64,000 nucleotides of DNA from Lithodes maja (taxonomy: Eukaryota; Arthropoda; Malacostraca; Decapoda; Lithodidae), in assembly GCA_037953745.1 (NCBI GenBank), contig JBAKBP010007612.1, positions 34,173-98,172 on the forward strand, given 5' to 3'. A model generated the notes under the pieces. It was not told the DNA's origin. It saw only the letters and a list, made by a program, of their open reading frames with translations, and searched no databases. Both the position numbers and the translations under genes were made by a program. Below are positions 46,470 through 56,965 of the stretch, piece by piece (the first letter of the stretch is position 1; every line of letters begins with the position of its first letter).

Positions 46470-46666
46470 CCACTGCCTTACATCTCGCCTCCATTACGCT
46501 CGCACTAGACGGGGGAATATTTAATGTGATACCTTCAATAAAGACCTTTTCTATTTCCCGTTCATGTGAGGGAAGAGCAAAAATTTTCTGTTTCTCATAG
46601 TACCATACCCTAACAATATGTCAGCTCCCACATTAATTAAGTGTATGTAAGACCTACAATTTCTCA

Positions 46667-46957
46667 TTATAAGGATTTCTTTGCATCTGAATGCAAAGTC
46701 AGGGGCAAGTACGTCACTCCAATAATTCCCAAATGATCACGAGAAACACTTTCTAATATTACATCTGGAGGGGATATTTTCAAAGACTTGTCAGAATTTA
46801 GTCTCTCAAAAATATTTTCAGGAATGAGGTTAACAGGAGAACCTGTGTTTAACAAAACTGTCATTGATATACCCTTACATTGAGAATTAAGAACACATAA
46901 CTCTGGAGATTGCATTAGGGCACCAACACGTAATTTTCTGAGGGATTTGGGTTTCAC
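46667..46957 (-). pseudogene. gypsy protease fragment with altered active site
   Basis: 97 codons resembling a retropepsin. The active-site triad reads LLNTGSPVNLI where D-T/S-G is required, so the catalytic Asp is Asn. Downstream LGIIGVTYLPL fits the second half of the fold. Presumably inactive. Confidence 0.7.
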
Positions 46958-46989
46958 TACTGGTGGGAGGGGGGGTGGAACACTTATAT

Positions 46990-47911
46990 TTACGTTATAG
47001 CGAGTTGAGAGCCGCGCGCCATGTTTCTCGAATGTTTAGCAGTGCGTCTGAATGATTTGTGGTTCGCTACGACTGCCGCGACTACCTCACATTGGCTGGT
47101 CCAATGTGTCCTTTCTTTGCACTTCCGACAGTATGGCGAACGTCCTGTCGAAAATTCATGACTTTCCTTCTGTTTGATATGGCAATTAGAGACCTTATGG
47201 CCTGCATAACCACAGTAGTAACGCAAGTCGGTGTTCCCAGTTTGAGAATTAGGTTTGGCCTGAAAATGAGTGGGAGAATGTGGAATGTTTCCGTGAACGT
47301 ACGGACGTGACACATAAGCGTAATTTCCATGACGGGAACCAGAGGAATACTGAGAGACGGGTGGTGTGTGAGGGTGGTGTGAGAGAGTATTGTTTAGATT
47401 TAGGGAGCTAGGGTGTCTGTGGGGAGGTCCTGGAGAACTGAGCTGTTTGTGGGGAAGGTTTGGGAACCGGAGCATTTTTAGCATTAGTGGGTTTTATTTG
47501 AGCAAAAGTGAATTGTATTTGATTTGTAGTGATGCCGCCATTGTCACAAGCCTGTTGCAGAGACGTCGTGAATTTAGTCAAACTGTCAGTTGGAGCAAAT
47601 TCAACTCTACGAGCAATAGGCTGTACATTTTCTGGCAACACTGAAACCAACAGGGTATATGAGAGGAGCTTACTAAACTGTTTCAACGAAATCTTGTCAT
47701 CTGTAAACCAAGAGTTACCTTTTAAACCGTTGCTCATTGTGTTCGCCATTACGGAACAATCTGCCAATAGAGTATCAACAGATTTGCCCTTATTTATATG
47801 TTGGATTGAGTTAGCAAAATCATGAATCAGAGCAAAGTCACCTCTTGAGTTTCGTGCAAATTTCTCCAAAAACTCGTCTTTGAAGGTTTGATATGTCGTG
47901 CATTCTAGCAA
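46990..47911 (-). pseudogene. gypsy gag fragment with zinc knuckles
   Basis: At 47408-47911 an alpha-helical gag segment (FKDEFLEKFARNSRG; then KQFSKLLSYTLLVSVLPENVQ), changing frame into 46990-47484 with two CCHC-like knuckles (CGYAGHKVSNCH and CRKCKERTHWTSQC). The N-terminus is lost at 48117. The frame change lies near 47410-47480. Confidence 0.7.
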
Positions 47912-48117
47912 CTCGTCACAAGCTAATAAATTACCGGCTGGAGTTCTACCCTTATCAAATTTAGAACGAAATACATCGATTTTACCTCTGTCATCTGTGA
48001 CCTTTCGAGCGGCGATCTCTGACTCGATATCACTAAATACCGCAAAAATCTATCTATTATCATCTAGGCCTGTAAATACCTTTTGCGCCTGACCGTGAAC
48101 AACATGTAAATTTAAGT

Positions 48118-48755
48118 TTTGTGCAAACTAGCATGGGAAAAGGGGAGTGCACCCGAAGACAGGAAGACTGGCATAACAGTCCTCCTATATAAGGGCAAAG
48201 GGGAAAGAGGAGTGTGTGGTAACCGCCGAGGAATATGTCTTCTAAGCGTAGTAGGGAAGGTATACAGTAGGGTAGTGATTGAGAGAGTGAGAGTGAGAAC
48301 GGAGAAATGGATAGGCGACGAGCAGGGAGGTTTTCGGAAGGGAGGAGGATGTGTAGATCAGATTTTTACCCTGAATTGTGTTGTGGAGAAATATCTGGCG
48401 AAGAAACAAAAGGTGTATGTTGCCTTTATGGACTTGGAGAAGGCCTATGACACAGTGGATAGAGAAGGTTTGTGGAAAGTACTTAGCATATACGGAGTAG
48501 ATGGCAAGTGGCTGAAAGCAGTGAAGAGCATGTACGAGGGTGCAAAGGCGGCAGTACGTGTGGAGAGTGAGCAGAGCGAGTTCTTTGACCTGAATGTTGG
48601 TTTGAAACAGGGGTGTGTGATGGCCCCGTGATTGTTTACTGTATATATGGATGGAGTCTTGACAGAAATAATGTCAAGGGAGGGAATTGAGTGGAAGCTA
48701 CCTATACTGCTGTTTGCGGATGATACAGTTCCGATAAGTGATAATGAATGGGAGG
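48118..48755 (+). mobile_element. RTE-like LINE copy 2, central part
   Basis: Starts in mid reverse transcriptase (CKLAWEKGSAPEDRKTG), with RRGICLLSVVGKVYSRV, EQGGFRKGGGCVDQIF, AFMDLEKAYDTVDREG, GLKQGCVMAP and a stop at 48631. It ends at 48755 in GATAATGAATGGGAG, where the unclassified exon block begins. The catalytic box appears as FADDTVPIS near 48715. Confidence 0.82.
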
Positions 48756-49375
48756 TAGAGAGCCGATTTTTCAATGAGATTTTGTTGACATTATGACCCT
48801 TATTTTGTAATATTAATTTACTTTGATACTTAGCAACCCAATAAAAATGAATACAAAATATGTAGTTTCTTACCTTCAAGTTCCATACCATGCAGGTCTT
48901 GAGCTGGTGATGACCACACCCACACAGACTTCTTGCAGCTTCGGCAGGTGATCGGGTAGCGCCCCTGGGAGTTGCGGCAAGTGTGGCAGGTGCAGAAGGT
49001 GTGACAGGTTGGGCAGGTGCGTGCGGTCCACCGATATGCGCAGGTGTGGAGGGTGCCAGGTCTTCCACATTCTCTTCATCGTCAGTACTGTCGTAATTAG
49101 AGGGAGGCCTTCTACGTTGCCGTGGTAGTCCTGCCTTCTTTGGGTGGGTGAAGGGTTGTAACGCAGCCGTGACTGCCTGCCTTTCCTGTCGCTCCTCTCT
49201 GCCCCTAAAAGAGAAGTCACGTCGTAATGACGCCAAAGTACTCCTGGTGGTACGTGGTGAAGACGAAGTGCTAGCACGAGGAGGTGTGGGGGCATCCGTG
49301 TCTGGCGCCGGCACCACAGAGTTGGCGTGGGTGGCAACGGAGCGAAAATGTGGGTGGGCTCTATATCTATAAGCT
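48756..49375 (-). pseudogene. Unclassified repeated exon P, copy 1
   Basis: A minus-strand block homologous to 54535-55268, embedded in a LINE. It reads Pro/Thr/Ala-rich sequence (TPPRASTSSSPRTTRST, LRRDFSFRGREERQER, FTHPKKAGLPRQRRRPP) and ends at a splice donor (GGTAAGAAAC complement near 48878). It lacks the amino-terminal start present in copy 3. I do not recognise the protein. Confidence 0.6.
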
Positions 49376-50024
49376 CGAATTGAGTGGAAGCTACCTATAC
49401 TGCTGATTGCGGATGATACAGTTCTGATGAGTGATAATGAATGGGAGTTGCAGGGTCCGGTAAATGAGTTTGGAAGAGTGTGCGAAAAATGGAATTTGAA
49501 GGTGAAGAGCAAGGTTATGGTCTTCGAAAGGGGTGAAGTCACAGAGTGTGAGGTGAAGCTGAACGGTCAGGCTATGGAGATCGTCAACTCTTTTAAGTAT
49601 CTGGGAAGTGTGTTGAGTAAAGATGGGACTATGGATGAAGAATTGTGGAAGAGGGTATAACAGGGGAAAAGGGTTATAGGAACGCTGAAAGCAGTAACAA
49701 GAAATAGGGTGGTCAGTATGGAAGTGGCCACCCCTTTGGGGATCGTGGCGTCAGCCTAAAGAGAGATAGATAGATTGCATTTTTAAAATGTTACTTAGAT
49801 ACATGATCTATCAATTTTTAACTTCTTCTTGACGATGGAACTTGTCGATGCTTCACTGATTGACCCCTCCAGGGCTGCTTGGTTCACCTCAATATTCGAT
49901 TGTGATCCTGCACTTTTTTGATGGTTGGTGTAACTGGCGAAGAAGGCCCTTGCTCATCCATGACCGAGATCCACAGTCCTGGAACTGACCGAGTCCCATC
50001 ATCCAAGGGTACATTAATTGACTG
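49376..50024 (+). mobile_element. RTE-like LINE copy 2, 3' end, and empty site of Gmr1-B
   Basis: Repeats the last 70 bp before the exon block (from AATTGAGTGG) and continues through the LINE 3' end: VNSFKYLGSVLSKDGTMDEE, CCACCCCTTTGGGG, AGATAGATAG. From 49795 to 50024 it is collinear with 34860-35091. The ACTG at 50021-50024 is single here and followed by TCACCTGAAAAGTG, as after the Gmr1-B 3' LTR. Confidence 0.82.
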
Positions 50025-51775
50025 TCACCTGAAAAGTGTGGGCAAAAAAATATACATAAATTTTTGTTTAATGCATATATAAAGTTAATTGTAGCATGAT
50101 TTATTTATTAGTACACAATAATTCCCTAAATACACCAACAAAAAACAAACATTATTTTCAAATTCAAGAAGGATAAGACAGTGGTGGAAAGAAAGTCATT
50201 GATTGATTATGTATGTGTCGATGCACGAATGAAGAAATCTGTGATGGAGGCTAGGCCGTATAGGGGTATTGGAGGGGGTCTGTCGGATCATTATATAGTA
50301 GTAGCTAAGGTTAGGATATACAAAAGTGGGTGAGGAGAGCTGGAGGGAGGCGAGAGGAAGGTGGAATGGTGAGGAGGGTGGAGAGGTTACAGGAGGAGGA
50401 CATCAGGGTAGAGTACTGGAGAGCAGTAGAAAGACGACTAGGTGGGTTCGACCTGGAAGTTATGGAGGAAGTGGAGGAGATGAGCAAGGTGCTTAGGGAT
50501 GAGATCTGTGCAGCATGTGAGGAGGGGTGTAGATTGAGGAGAAGAGGGAGGGGAGTGAAAGGTACAACATGGTGGACAGCCGAAGTAAAGATAGCTGTGG
50601 AAGAAAAGAAGCAAGCATATAGAGTGTGGTTGGGTAGTAGAGGGAATGAAGATTTCGAGAGACAGCAATGAGCCAGATATGTGGAGAGTAAGAGGGTGGT
50701 GAAGAGAGTAGTGAAGGAAAGTAAGAGGAGAGTAGATGAGGAATTTGGAAGGAATCGGAGTGTAAAATGGAGGGAGATTAAGAAACTGTTCAAGAAAGAA
50801 GTCAAGAAAGTTAGGGAAGGTAGCAGGGGGGAACAGTAAGGGTGTGAAAGATGAGAATGGGAGAATGCTAGCCGAGAAGCAAGAGAGAGTCGAAAGATGG
50901 AGGGAGTAATTCAATGAGTTGCTAAATGTAAGGAATGAAGAGCCAGCAAACATAGTTGGATATGGTATGGGAGGGAGAAGCAGAGAAGTAGGAGAGGGGA
51001 TGGTGGGGATCAGAAGATCAGAAGTTTGGGAAGCCATGCCAAGAGTGAAGTTGGGGAAAGCACCAGGAACAGATGGAGTGTGTGGAGAAATGTTGAGTTA
51101 TGGTGGTGAGATAGTGATCGAAGGGGTATGGAAAATGTGCAAACTAGCATGGGAGAAGGGGAGTGCACCCGATGACAGGAAGACTGGCATAACAGTCCCC
51201 CTATATAAGGGCAAAGGGGAAAGAGGAGTGTGTGGTAACCGCCGAGGAATATGTCTTTTAAGCGTAGTGGGAAAGGTATACAGTAGGGTAGTGAATGGGA
51301 GAGTGAGAGTGAGAACGGAGAAATGGAAAGGCGACGAGCAGGGAGGTTTTCGGAAGGGAGGAGGATGTGTAGATCAGATTTTTACCCTGAATTGTGTAGT
51401 GGAGAAATATCTGGCGAAGAAACAAAAGGTGTTTGTTGCCTTTATGGACTTGGAGAAGGCCTATGACAGAGTGGATAGAGAAGGTTTGTGAAAGTACTTA
51501 GCATATACGGAGTAGATGGCAAGTGGCTGAAAGCAGTGAAGAGCATGTACGAGGGTGCAAAGGCGGCAGTACGTGTGGAGAGTGAGCAGAGCAAGTTCTT
51601 TGACCTGAATGTTGGTTTGAAACAGGGGTGTGTGATGGCCCCGTGATTGTTTACTGTATAATATATGGATGGAGTCTTGAAAGAAATAATGTCAAGGGAG
51701 GGAATTGAGTGGAAGCTACCTATACTGCTGTTTGCGGATGATACAGTTCCGATAAGTGATAATGAATGGGAGTTA
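50025..51775 (+). mobile_element. RTE-like LINE copy 3
   Basis: An AT-rich lead-in, then endonuclease end (50160-50330, ARMKKSVMEARPYRGIGGGLSDHYIV), the linker (WWTAEVKIAVEEKKQAYRVW, stop at 50671), the start of reverse transcriptase (50919-51491: KLGKAPGTDGVCGEML, RRGICLLSVVGKVYSRV, EQGGFRKGGGCVDQIF, FMDLEKAYDRVDREG), a frameshift near 51490, and GLKQGCVMAP then a stop near 51645. It ends at 51775 in the same GATAATGAATGGGAG junction as copy 2. The most complete LINE-1 copy in the window, but inactive. Confidence 0.85.
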
Positions 51776-53160
51776 GAGGGCTGACTTTTCAATGAGATTT
51801 TGTTGACAATTATGACCCTTATTTTGTAATATTAATTTACTTTGATACTTAGCAACCCAATAAAAATGAATACAAAATATGTAGCTTCTTACCTTCAAGA
51901 GTTGCATACCATGCAGGTTTGAGCTGGTGATGACCACACCCACACAGACTTCTTGCAGCTTCGTCAGGTGATCGGGTAGTGCCCCTGAGAGTTGCGGCAG
52001 GTGTGGCTGGTGCGGTAGGTGTGACAGGTTGGGCAGGTGCGTGCGGTCCACCGATATGCGCAGGTGTGGAGGGTGGCAGGTCTTCCACACTCTCTTCATC
52101 GTCGGTACTGTCATAATTGACATTCTCGGTGTAACATTAACTACTAACTTGAGCTGGACACATTATGTTAGAAGCATTGCTAAGAATGCCTCTAAAAAAC
52201 TGGGACTCCTGTACAGAGTTCGAGAATTCTTCACTGACGAGCAGTTGGCCGTAATATATAAAAGTCATGTGCGTTCTCAGATGAATTACTGTTCACCTCT
52301 GTGGGGTGGAAGTGGAGTGGTTGCATTGAGGCAGTTGGAAAAAATTCAAAATAAAGCTATTAGATTAATCAATAACCCTGCAATCACACAGGACCTTCCT
52401 ACATTATCCATACGAAGAAACGTTGCATCCCTTGCATTATTCTACAGATATTTTCACAGCAATTGTTCCGAGGAACTTGCTTCAATTGTGCCGCCTCTCC
52501 ACATCTTTCCCCGTAGAACTAGGGCAGCTGAGAGCGCCCATGAATTTACACTTTCTCCTCCACAATGCAGAACTTCTGCTTATCATAATTAATTTATCCC
52601 CAGAGCTACTACTCTTTGGAATTCACTTCCCTCGAATTGCTTTCCACAAACTTACAATCTACAAATAATGTTTAAATCCAGTTGTTACAAACATTTTATG
52701 AATGGAGGATGCCTTTAGGCACATGGACGTTTTTGTTTTATCTGTGTTTTTCCTTCCTCCGTTCATTGTCTCTTAAAAAAAAAAAAAAAAAAAATTGGAG
52801 GGAGGCCTTCTACGTTGCCGTGGTATTCCTGCCTTCTTTGGGTGGGTGAAGGGTTGTATGGCAGCCGTGACTGCCTGCCTTTCCTGTCGCTCCTCCCTGC
52901 CCCTAAAAGAGAAGTCACGTCGTAATGACGCCAAAGTACTCCTGGTGGTACGTGGTGAAGACGGAGTGCTAGCACGAGGAGGTGTGGTAGCACGAGGAGG
53001 TGTGGGGGCATCCGTGTCTGGCGCCGGTACCACAGGGTTGGCGTGGGTGGCGACGGAGCGACACTGTCGGTGGGCTCTATATCTATAAGCTCGTCCTCGA
53101 TGTCGTCATGTTCAGCTTCGTTGTCGCAATTGTTGTCAGAAAGCGAGAGAATGACTAAGA
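51776..53160 (-). pseudogene. Unclassified repeated exon P, copy 2, split by a LINE
   Basis: Homologous to exon P at 54654-55268. Its two halves (51776-52117 and 52792-53160) are separated by a 5'-truncated LINE 2 insertion. It ends at the same splice-donor sequence (near 51893), and a short segment near 52980 is tandemly duplicated (GTAGCACGAGGAGGTGTGG). Coding frame broken. Confidence 0.6.
52118..52791 (+). mobile_element. 5'-truncated LINE family 2 copy
   Basis: Nearly identical to 33310-33950 (reverse transcriptase C-terminal region, TLTTNLSWTHYVRSIAKNAS), ending in about 20 A (52774-52793). The flanks share AATT, consistent with a short target duplication. It splits exon P copy 2 at GTCATAATT / GGAGGGAGG, compared with the uninterrupted order in copy 3 near 54870. 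Confidence 0.9.
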
Positions 53161-53278
53161 GGGTGTACGAGAGCTAGGTGGAAGGATGGAGTGAGGAAGT
53201 ATATGAACGAAGGCGGTGCTGGTGGGGAGGGAGGGGTGTCGACTGACTGGGGATAGAGGTGCGTGGGGGTGGTTCGTG

Positions 53279-53330
53279 GGTGGCCACCCCTTCGGGGATT
53301 GCGGCGTCAGGCAATAGATATATATAGATT
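53279..53330 (+). mobile_element. RTE-like LINE 3' end fragment
   Basis: GGCCACCCCTTCGGGGATT then GCGGCGTCAGGC and an ATAGATATATATAG tail. This matches the 3' termini at 34795-34845 and 49727-49775. Only the end is present. Confidence 0.65.
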
Positions 53331-53429
53331 TGTACATTTTGACACATAAAAATAATAAAATTGTAACTTTCTTGTATGCCTCATCAACGCCTACCCTGAT
53401 GCTGCATCACAACGTAGATCCTTTCGAAT

Positions 53430-54159
53430 GTTTACAACTCATTCTCCAGTAGTCCTGTGATTGGTGAAGTCGTAGTTTTTTTCTGGATGTTATCATACTG
53501 TGGCAGGCCAAGGTTGCAAGGGCTTGTCTGTTGGCAGGTGTATATCCTCATCTCTGAGGGCAGCTGTGATCTGTTCATGTCGTAGCTTCCGGCTGCCCAC
53601 TCCCCAACAATGCCTGCCCTCAGTCCCATCTTGGCAATGATTTTCCCTACATTTTCTACTGAGAGGTGAGAGCAACATTGGCCGTCGGTGTTGTTGCCCT
53701 CCCGATTCACAAACATCTTACATTTTGGCCTTACCCATGTGGCAACTACTGGGTGATAATATTTCATGTACGCCTCAAGAGCAGCTGCCTCTGTATTGCC
53801 TAAGTAGAAGATGCAGGGGTCTTTGGCCCCCGTTTGTGTCGTGCTAGTCTACCATCTTCGACGCCGGTTGTGCTTCCCTCGTAGGCACTGATTGTAAATT
53901 CAGTAAACTCCTGATTTCTTCGTAGGCAGCGAACGAACAGTCTCACAATCAGTGCATCTCTCAGGTTGACTTATTCTTTCTTCATATGTTGGCTTGCTGG
54001 TGCACGGCCATCGTGGATTAATGATGCAGCATTGTTTATGAGAATTTCAATAGCATCATTAGTTTCTAGGCTACGCGCATCCTGCATTGGCAACATATCG
54101 GCCTCATTTTGCTGTATACGGTGTTCTCTCTGTCCCGCCTTATCCATGCCAAAGTATTC
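53430..54159 (-). pseudogene. Tyrosine-recombinase-like exon (Crypton-like gene family)
   Basis: After an acceptor-like site (CTTCCACAG complement at 54160), the minus strand reads EYFGMDKAGQREHR, then NDAIEILINNAASLIHDG, a stop near 53976, and NLRDALIVRLFVRCLRRNQEF. After a shift near 53800 it reads NTEAAALEAYMKYYHPVVA and KCKMFVNREGNN ... VENVGKIIAKMGL (to 53432). The LRDALIVRL helix, the internal spacing and FVNREG ... IIAKMG resemble the core of invertebrate Crypton-like tyrosine recombinases. I cannot identify the catalytic tetrad with confidence. A partial paralog of the first half is at 56741-56965. Confidence 0.45.
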
Positions 54160-54534
54160 TGTGGAAGAAAATATGACAGAACACAATAAATAGTTGTACA
54201 ACATGTGGAATCACTTTTTTTACATACAATTATAAAATAAATACTAGAAGACATGTAACGCTCACAAATTGGAATAGGAACTAATAGATAGCGATACTAT
54301 AACGTTATGTTGATTGAACTTTGAGAGGGCCGACTTTCTGGGGGCAAAAATCCTGGGAAAAAAAAAATCATAAATCAAGTACTTCTCAATGAATATGCCA
54401 AAAACTCACTATGAACATACATATGCACCCTATGAACCAAATCAGCATATAAATAACCATCCCAAAACACATGAAAGTAATAAAAAATAAGGGCAAACGA
54501 AAAAGGCCAAAATAAGTATTATTTGATGTTACAT
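54160..54534. other. AT-rich spacer with a repeated GAGAGGGCCGACTTT motif
   Basis: No gene. The motif TTGAGAGGGCCGACTTT occurs at about 54322 and again at about 54536, the edge of exon P copy 3. Related junction sequences (GAGAGCCGATTTTTCAATGAG, GAGGGCTGACTTTTCAATG) lie at the edges of copies 1 and 2. Confidence 0.5.
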
Positions 54535-54653
54535 TGAGAGGGCCGACTTTTCAATGAGATTTTGTTGACAAGTATTACCCTTATTTTGTAATATTATTTA
54601 CTTTGATAATTAGAAACCCAATAAAAATGAATACAAAATATGTAGTTTCTTAC

Positions 54654-55268
54654 CTTCAAGAGTTGCATTCCATGCAGGTCTTGAGCTGGTGGTGACCACA
54701 CACAGACTTCTTGCAGTTTCGGCAGGTGATCGGGTAGTGCCCCTGGGAGTGGCGGCAGGTGTGGCAGGTGCGGAAGGTGTGACAGGTCGGGCAGGTGCGT
54801 GCGGTTCACCGATACGCGCAGGTGTGGAGGGTGGCAGGTCATCCACACTCTCTTCATCGTCGGTACTGTCATAATTGGAGGGAGGCCTTCTACGTTGCCG
54901 TGGTAGTCCTGCCTTTTTTGGGTGGGTGAAGGTTTGTATGGCAGCCGTGACTGCCTGCCTTTCCTGTCGCTCCTCCCTGCCCCTAAAAGAGAAGTCTCGT
55001 CGTAATGACGCCAAAGTACTCCTGGTGGTACGTGGTGAAGACGGAGTGCTAGCACAAGGAGGTGTGGGGGCATCCGTGTCTGGCGTCGGCACCAGGGTTG
55101 GCGTGGGTGGCGACGGAGCGACAATGTGGGTGGGCTCTATACCTATAAGCTCGTCCTCGATGTCGTCATGTTTAGCTTTGTTGTCAGAATCACTAGAGAC
55201 GTCCTCAAAGTCGTCCAACATCGAAGAGATGTCATCCTGGGAGAGTCCTCGCCAGGCCATGGCGACTG
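54654..55268 (-). pseudogene. Unclassified exon P, copy 3 (best preserved)
   Basis: Bounded by a strong acceptor (TTCTTTCACAG complement at 55269) and donor (AAGGTAA complement at 54653). Its ATG near 55260 has a good Kozak context (CGCCATGG). The open frame encodes an acidic start (MAWRGLSQDDISSMLDDFED), a Pro/Thr-rich middle and a basic segment (LRRDFSFRGREERQERQ). Near the end a different frame reads a Cys-rich series (CPTC, CHTC, CRNCKKSVCGHH, CMEC) and then stops. Cys pairs at the end of a protein with an acidic start recall piggyBac-type transposases, but no DDE core is present. Function unknown; three copies in the window. Confidence 0.5.
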
Positions 55269-55527
55269 CTGTGAAAGAACAGATTTTTTTTTTAGGACAA
55301 ATGTCTAGTGGCAACATCGGGCATGGTGCCAGCTACTATGGGTACACATTCTCAACTTTGGCAGGTGACGTTTTTTCTTTTCTTTTCTGGAAAATAATTC
55401 AATAATCATGCGAGATATGTCCAATTAATGATTCAAAATATTTAGAATAAAAGTTGTACTGGTTTAGTTGGCATATCATTAATTACAAATGCATTACAAT
55501 GTTTCTTTACTTTAAAGTGAATTGTTT

Positions 55528-55905
55528 TTATTTCTTTAATGTTTGACCTATTATTAAGAAAATAATTGAATTATGGAAAGCAAACCTAACGTACGTGTCT
55601 GAGGAGTTACTGGTATTCCATGGAGTCTTTGTTTTTTTTAAGTGCATATCGATCCGTTTAACTGATTTTGGGCAGAAGGAACAATCATATAGGTTTGTTT
55701 CCTTTGCATTTGTTGGTGGCAGGGGCCTTTTCTTAGAGAATCTATTTGCTGCAGCCAAAACATTCTCTCTATCGTCGTTAGTTAGGTACGAGTGGCAAAC
55801 GGCCATGTGCTTCCGTAGGTTGGCTGATTCGCTGTAGCAACCGGCGACTGGGTATGGCCTGCCAGGTCTCTTTGTTGTCTTGCTGATCGCTTTGGGCTAT
55901 TTACG
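55528..55905 (-). pseudogene. C2H2-type zinc-finger exon, copy 1
   Basis: The minus strand reads PVAGCYSESANLRKHMAVCH, one Cys/His finger with its first Cys replaced by Tyr, then a linker (NRFSKKRPLPPTNAK) and a second finger YDCSFCPKSVKRIDMHLKK. Finger pairs of this style precede Crypton-like recombinase domains in other invertebrates, which would fit the exon at 53430-54159. The paralog is at 59150-59440. The upstream frame has a stop near 55890, so the copy looks decayed. Confidence 0.5.
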
Positions 55906-55988
55906 ATTTGGGCCTTTGTTTCCATTTAGAAGCTTTCTTGCACACTGACACTGCAGGAGTATAATATTATTTTCTCGGCCTTTCTCTT

Positions 55989-56144
55989 CGGCGTGTGCAT
56001 AAACCTTTAACCGTTCTGGTGGTGTAATGGTTAAGGTGGCAAAAATCTGTGTGTGATAACCTGGGTTCGAATTCTGGCGGATCATATATACTTTAATTAA
56101 TTTCATTGGGGGTGTTGGGTGATGGGGTGAAATTAATAAAAGAT
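55989..56144 (+). mobile_element. tRNA-derived SINE-like insertion 1
   Basis: 156 bp absent from the paralog at 59465-59480, where CTCTT joins TCAGTTCATC directly. It contains a tRNA-like A box (TGGTGTAATGG, 56020-56030) and B box (GGTTCGAATTC, 56064-56074) at the normal spacing, but the flanks do not fold as a proper acceptor stem. It has an A-rich end without a long poly(A). Likely a SINE or tRNA-derived MITE, not a tRNA gene. Confidence 0.65.
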
Positions 56145-56169
56145 TCAGTTCATCAAGTTCAGCTTTTTT

Positions 56170-56355
56170 TTTTTGGTATTTGTTGGTCATAGAAATTATC
56201 AACAGTCCGTAAAGTCTAAATATTGCAGACACGTTCGATCTCATTGTTCAGTTGTCGTCTATGATGTTTAGAGAGGTGCTTCGTCGCATATACTCGGTTA
56301 TGTAGACTTTGAAGTATAAGCCTTTGTAAGTCACCAACCCTCTCTTCGGTTAGTT
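56170..56355 (-). pseudogene. Exon of the zinc-finger/recombinase gene family
   Basis: Preceded by an acceptor (TTCTTTCACAG complement at 56356). Minus strand: ELTEERVGDLQRLILQSLHN, then YATKHLSKHHRRQLNNEIERV, with a stop soon after (NI then TAG). The segment HRRQLN.EIERV recurs at 59540-59600. Unrecognised domain, probably an alpha-helical part of the same gene. Confidence 0.45.
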
Positions 56356-56740
56356 CTGTGAAAGAAAGAAAATTCTTTGAAATGCTAGATTACAATACAA
56401 TTATTAGGAACACAAACATATAATACATCGCAAGTATAACACAAGGGGAAATTTAAGAAAAAATAAAGATACCAGCTCACCAGTTGTTTCAAGTAGCACG
56501 TCATCTGCAGTGCCTCTTCATCGAGACCATGAGACAACGGGGTGTCTGATTTATTTGTCTTTTTCCCTAGCGTGGTTGGATGTGTTCCGTCTCATTTATA
56601 CCACTATGCATCGTTGCTTCATCTTCTTCCTCTTCTTCGTGCCTGAAAATGTGACAAAATTTTCATTCGTTCAAATACTATTGAGCAATATTGTTATTGA
56701 GATCATATTTTCATGAGAAAATGTAATAAATGATACTTAC

Positions 56741-56965
56741 AATTAATCTTGGAGCTGGTCTTTTTTCCCGTTTCGACATAGTCTTTCTGCATACGTTGCT
56801 TTGCTGGTGCACATCCATCGTGGATTAATGATGCAGCATTATTTATGGGAATTTCAATAGCGTCATTAGTTTCCAGAGTATGCACATCTTCCATGGCTAA
56901 CAGCTCAGCCTCATTTTGCTGTTTACGGTATTCTCTCTGTCCTACCTCTTCCACGCCAAAGTATT
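56741..56965 (-). pseudogene. Exon paralogous to the start of the recombinase-like exon
   Basis: Acceptor at 56966 (CTTCCACAG complement) and donor at 56740 (GTAAGT complement). Between them one frame reads EYFGVEEVGQREYRKQQNEA, then LETNDAIEIPINNAASLIHD and ETGKKTSSKIN. The same exon start occurs at 54159 downward, with the same splice acceptor. Both splice signals and the open frame suggest it was once a real exon. Confidence 0.5.

Larger units (their letters stand above)
44849..48117 (-). mobile_element. Conventional Ty3/gypsy fragment, no LTRs
   Basis: A 3.27-kb piece of a different gypsy family with the usual order of gag, protease and reverse transcriptase on the minus strand. It is truncated at both ends and embedded in LINE sequence. 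The left break falls early in RNase H, the right break at the start of gag. It is not related to the Gmr1-like pair. Confidence 0.85.

Noticed and set aside
48445..49542. 365-codon minus-strand ORF as one gene
   Set aside because: It spans antisense LINE sequence on both sides of exon P copy 1; only the middle part is shared with the other exon copies.
56012..56085. Functional tRNA gene
   Set aside because: A and B boxes are present but there is no convincing acceptor stem or anticodon arm, and the paralog lacks the whole block, so it is a retroposed insert.
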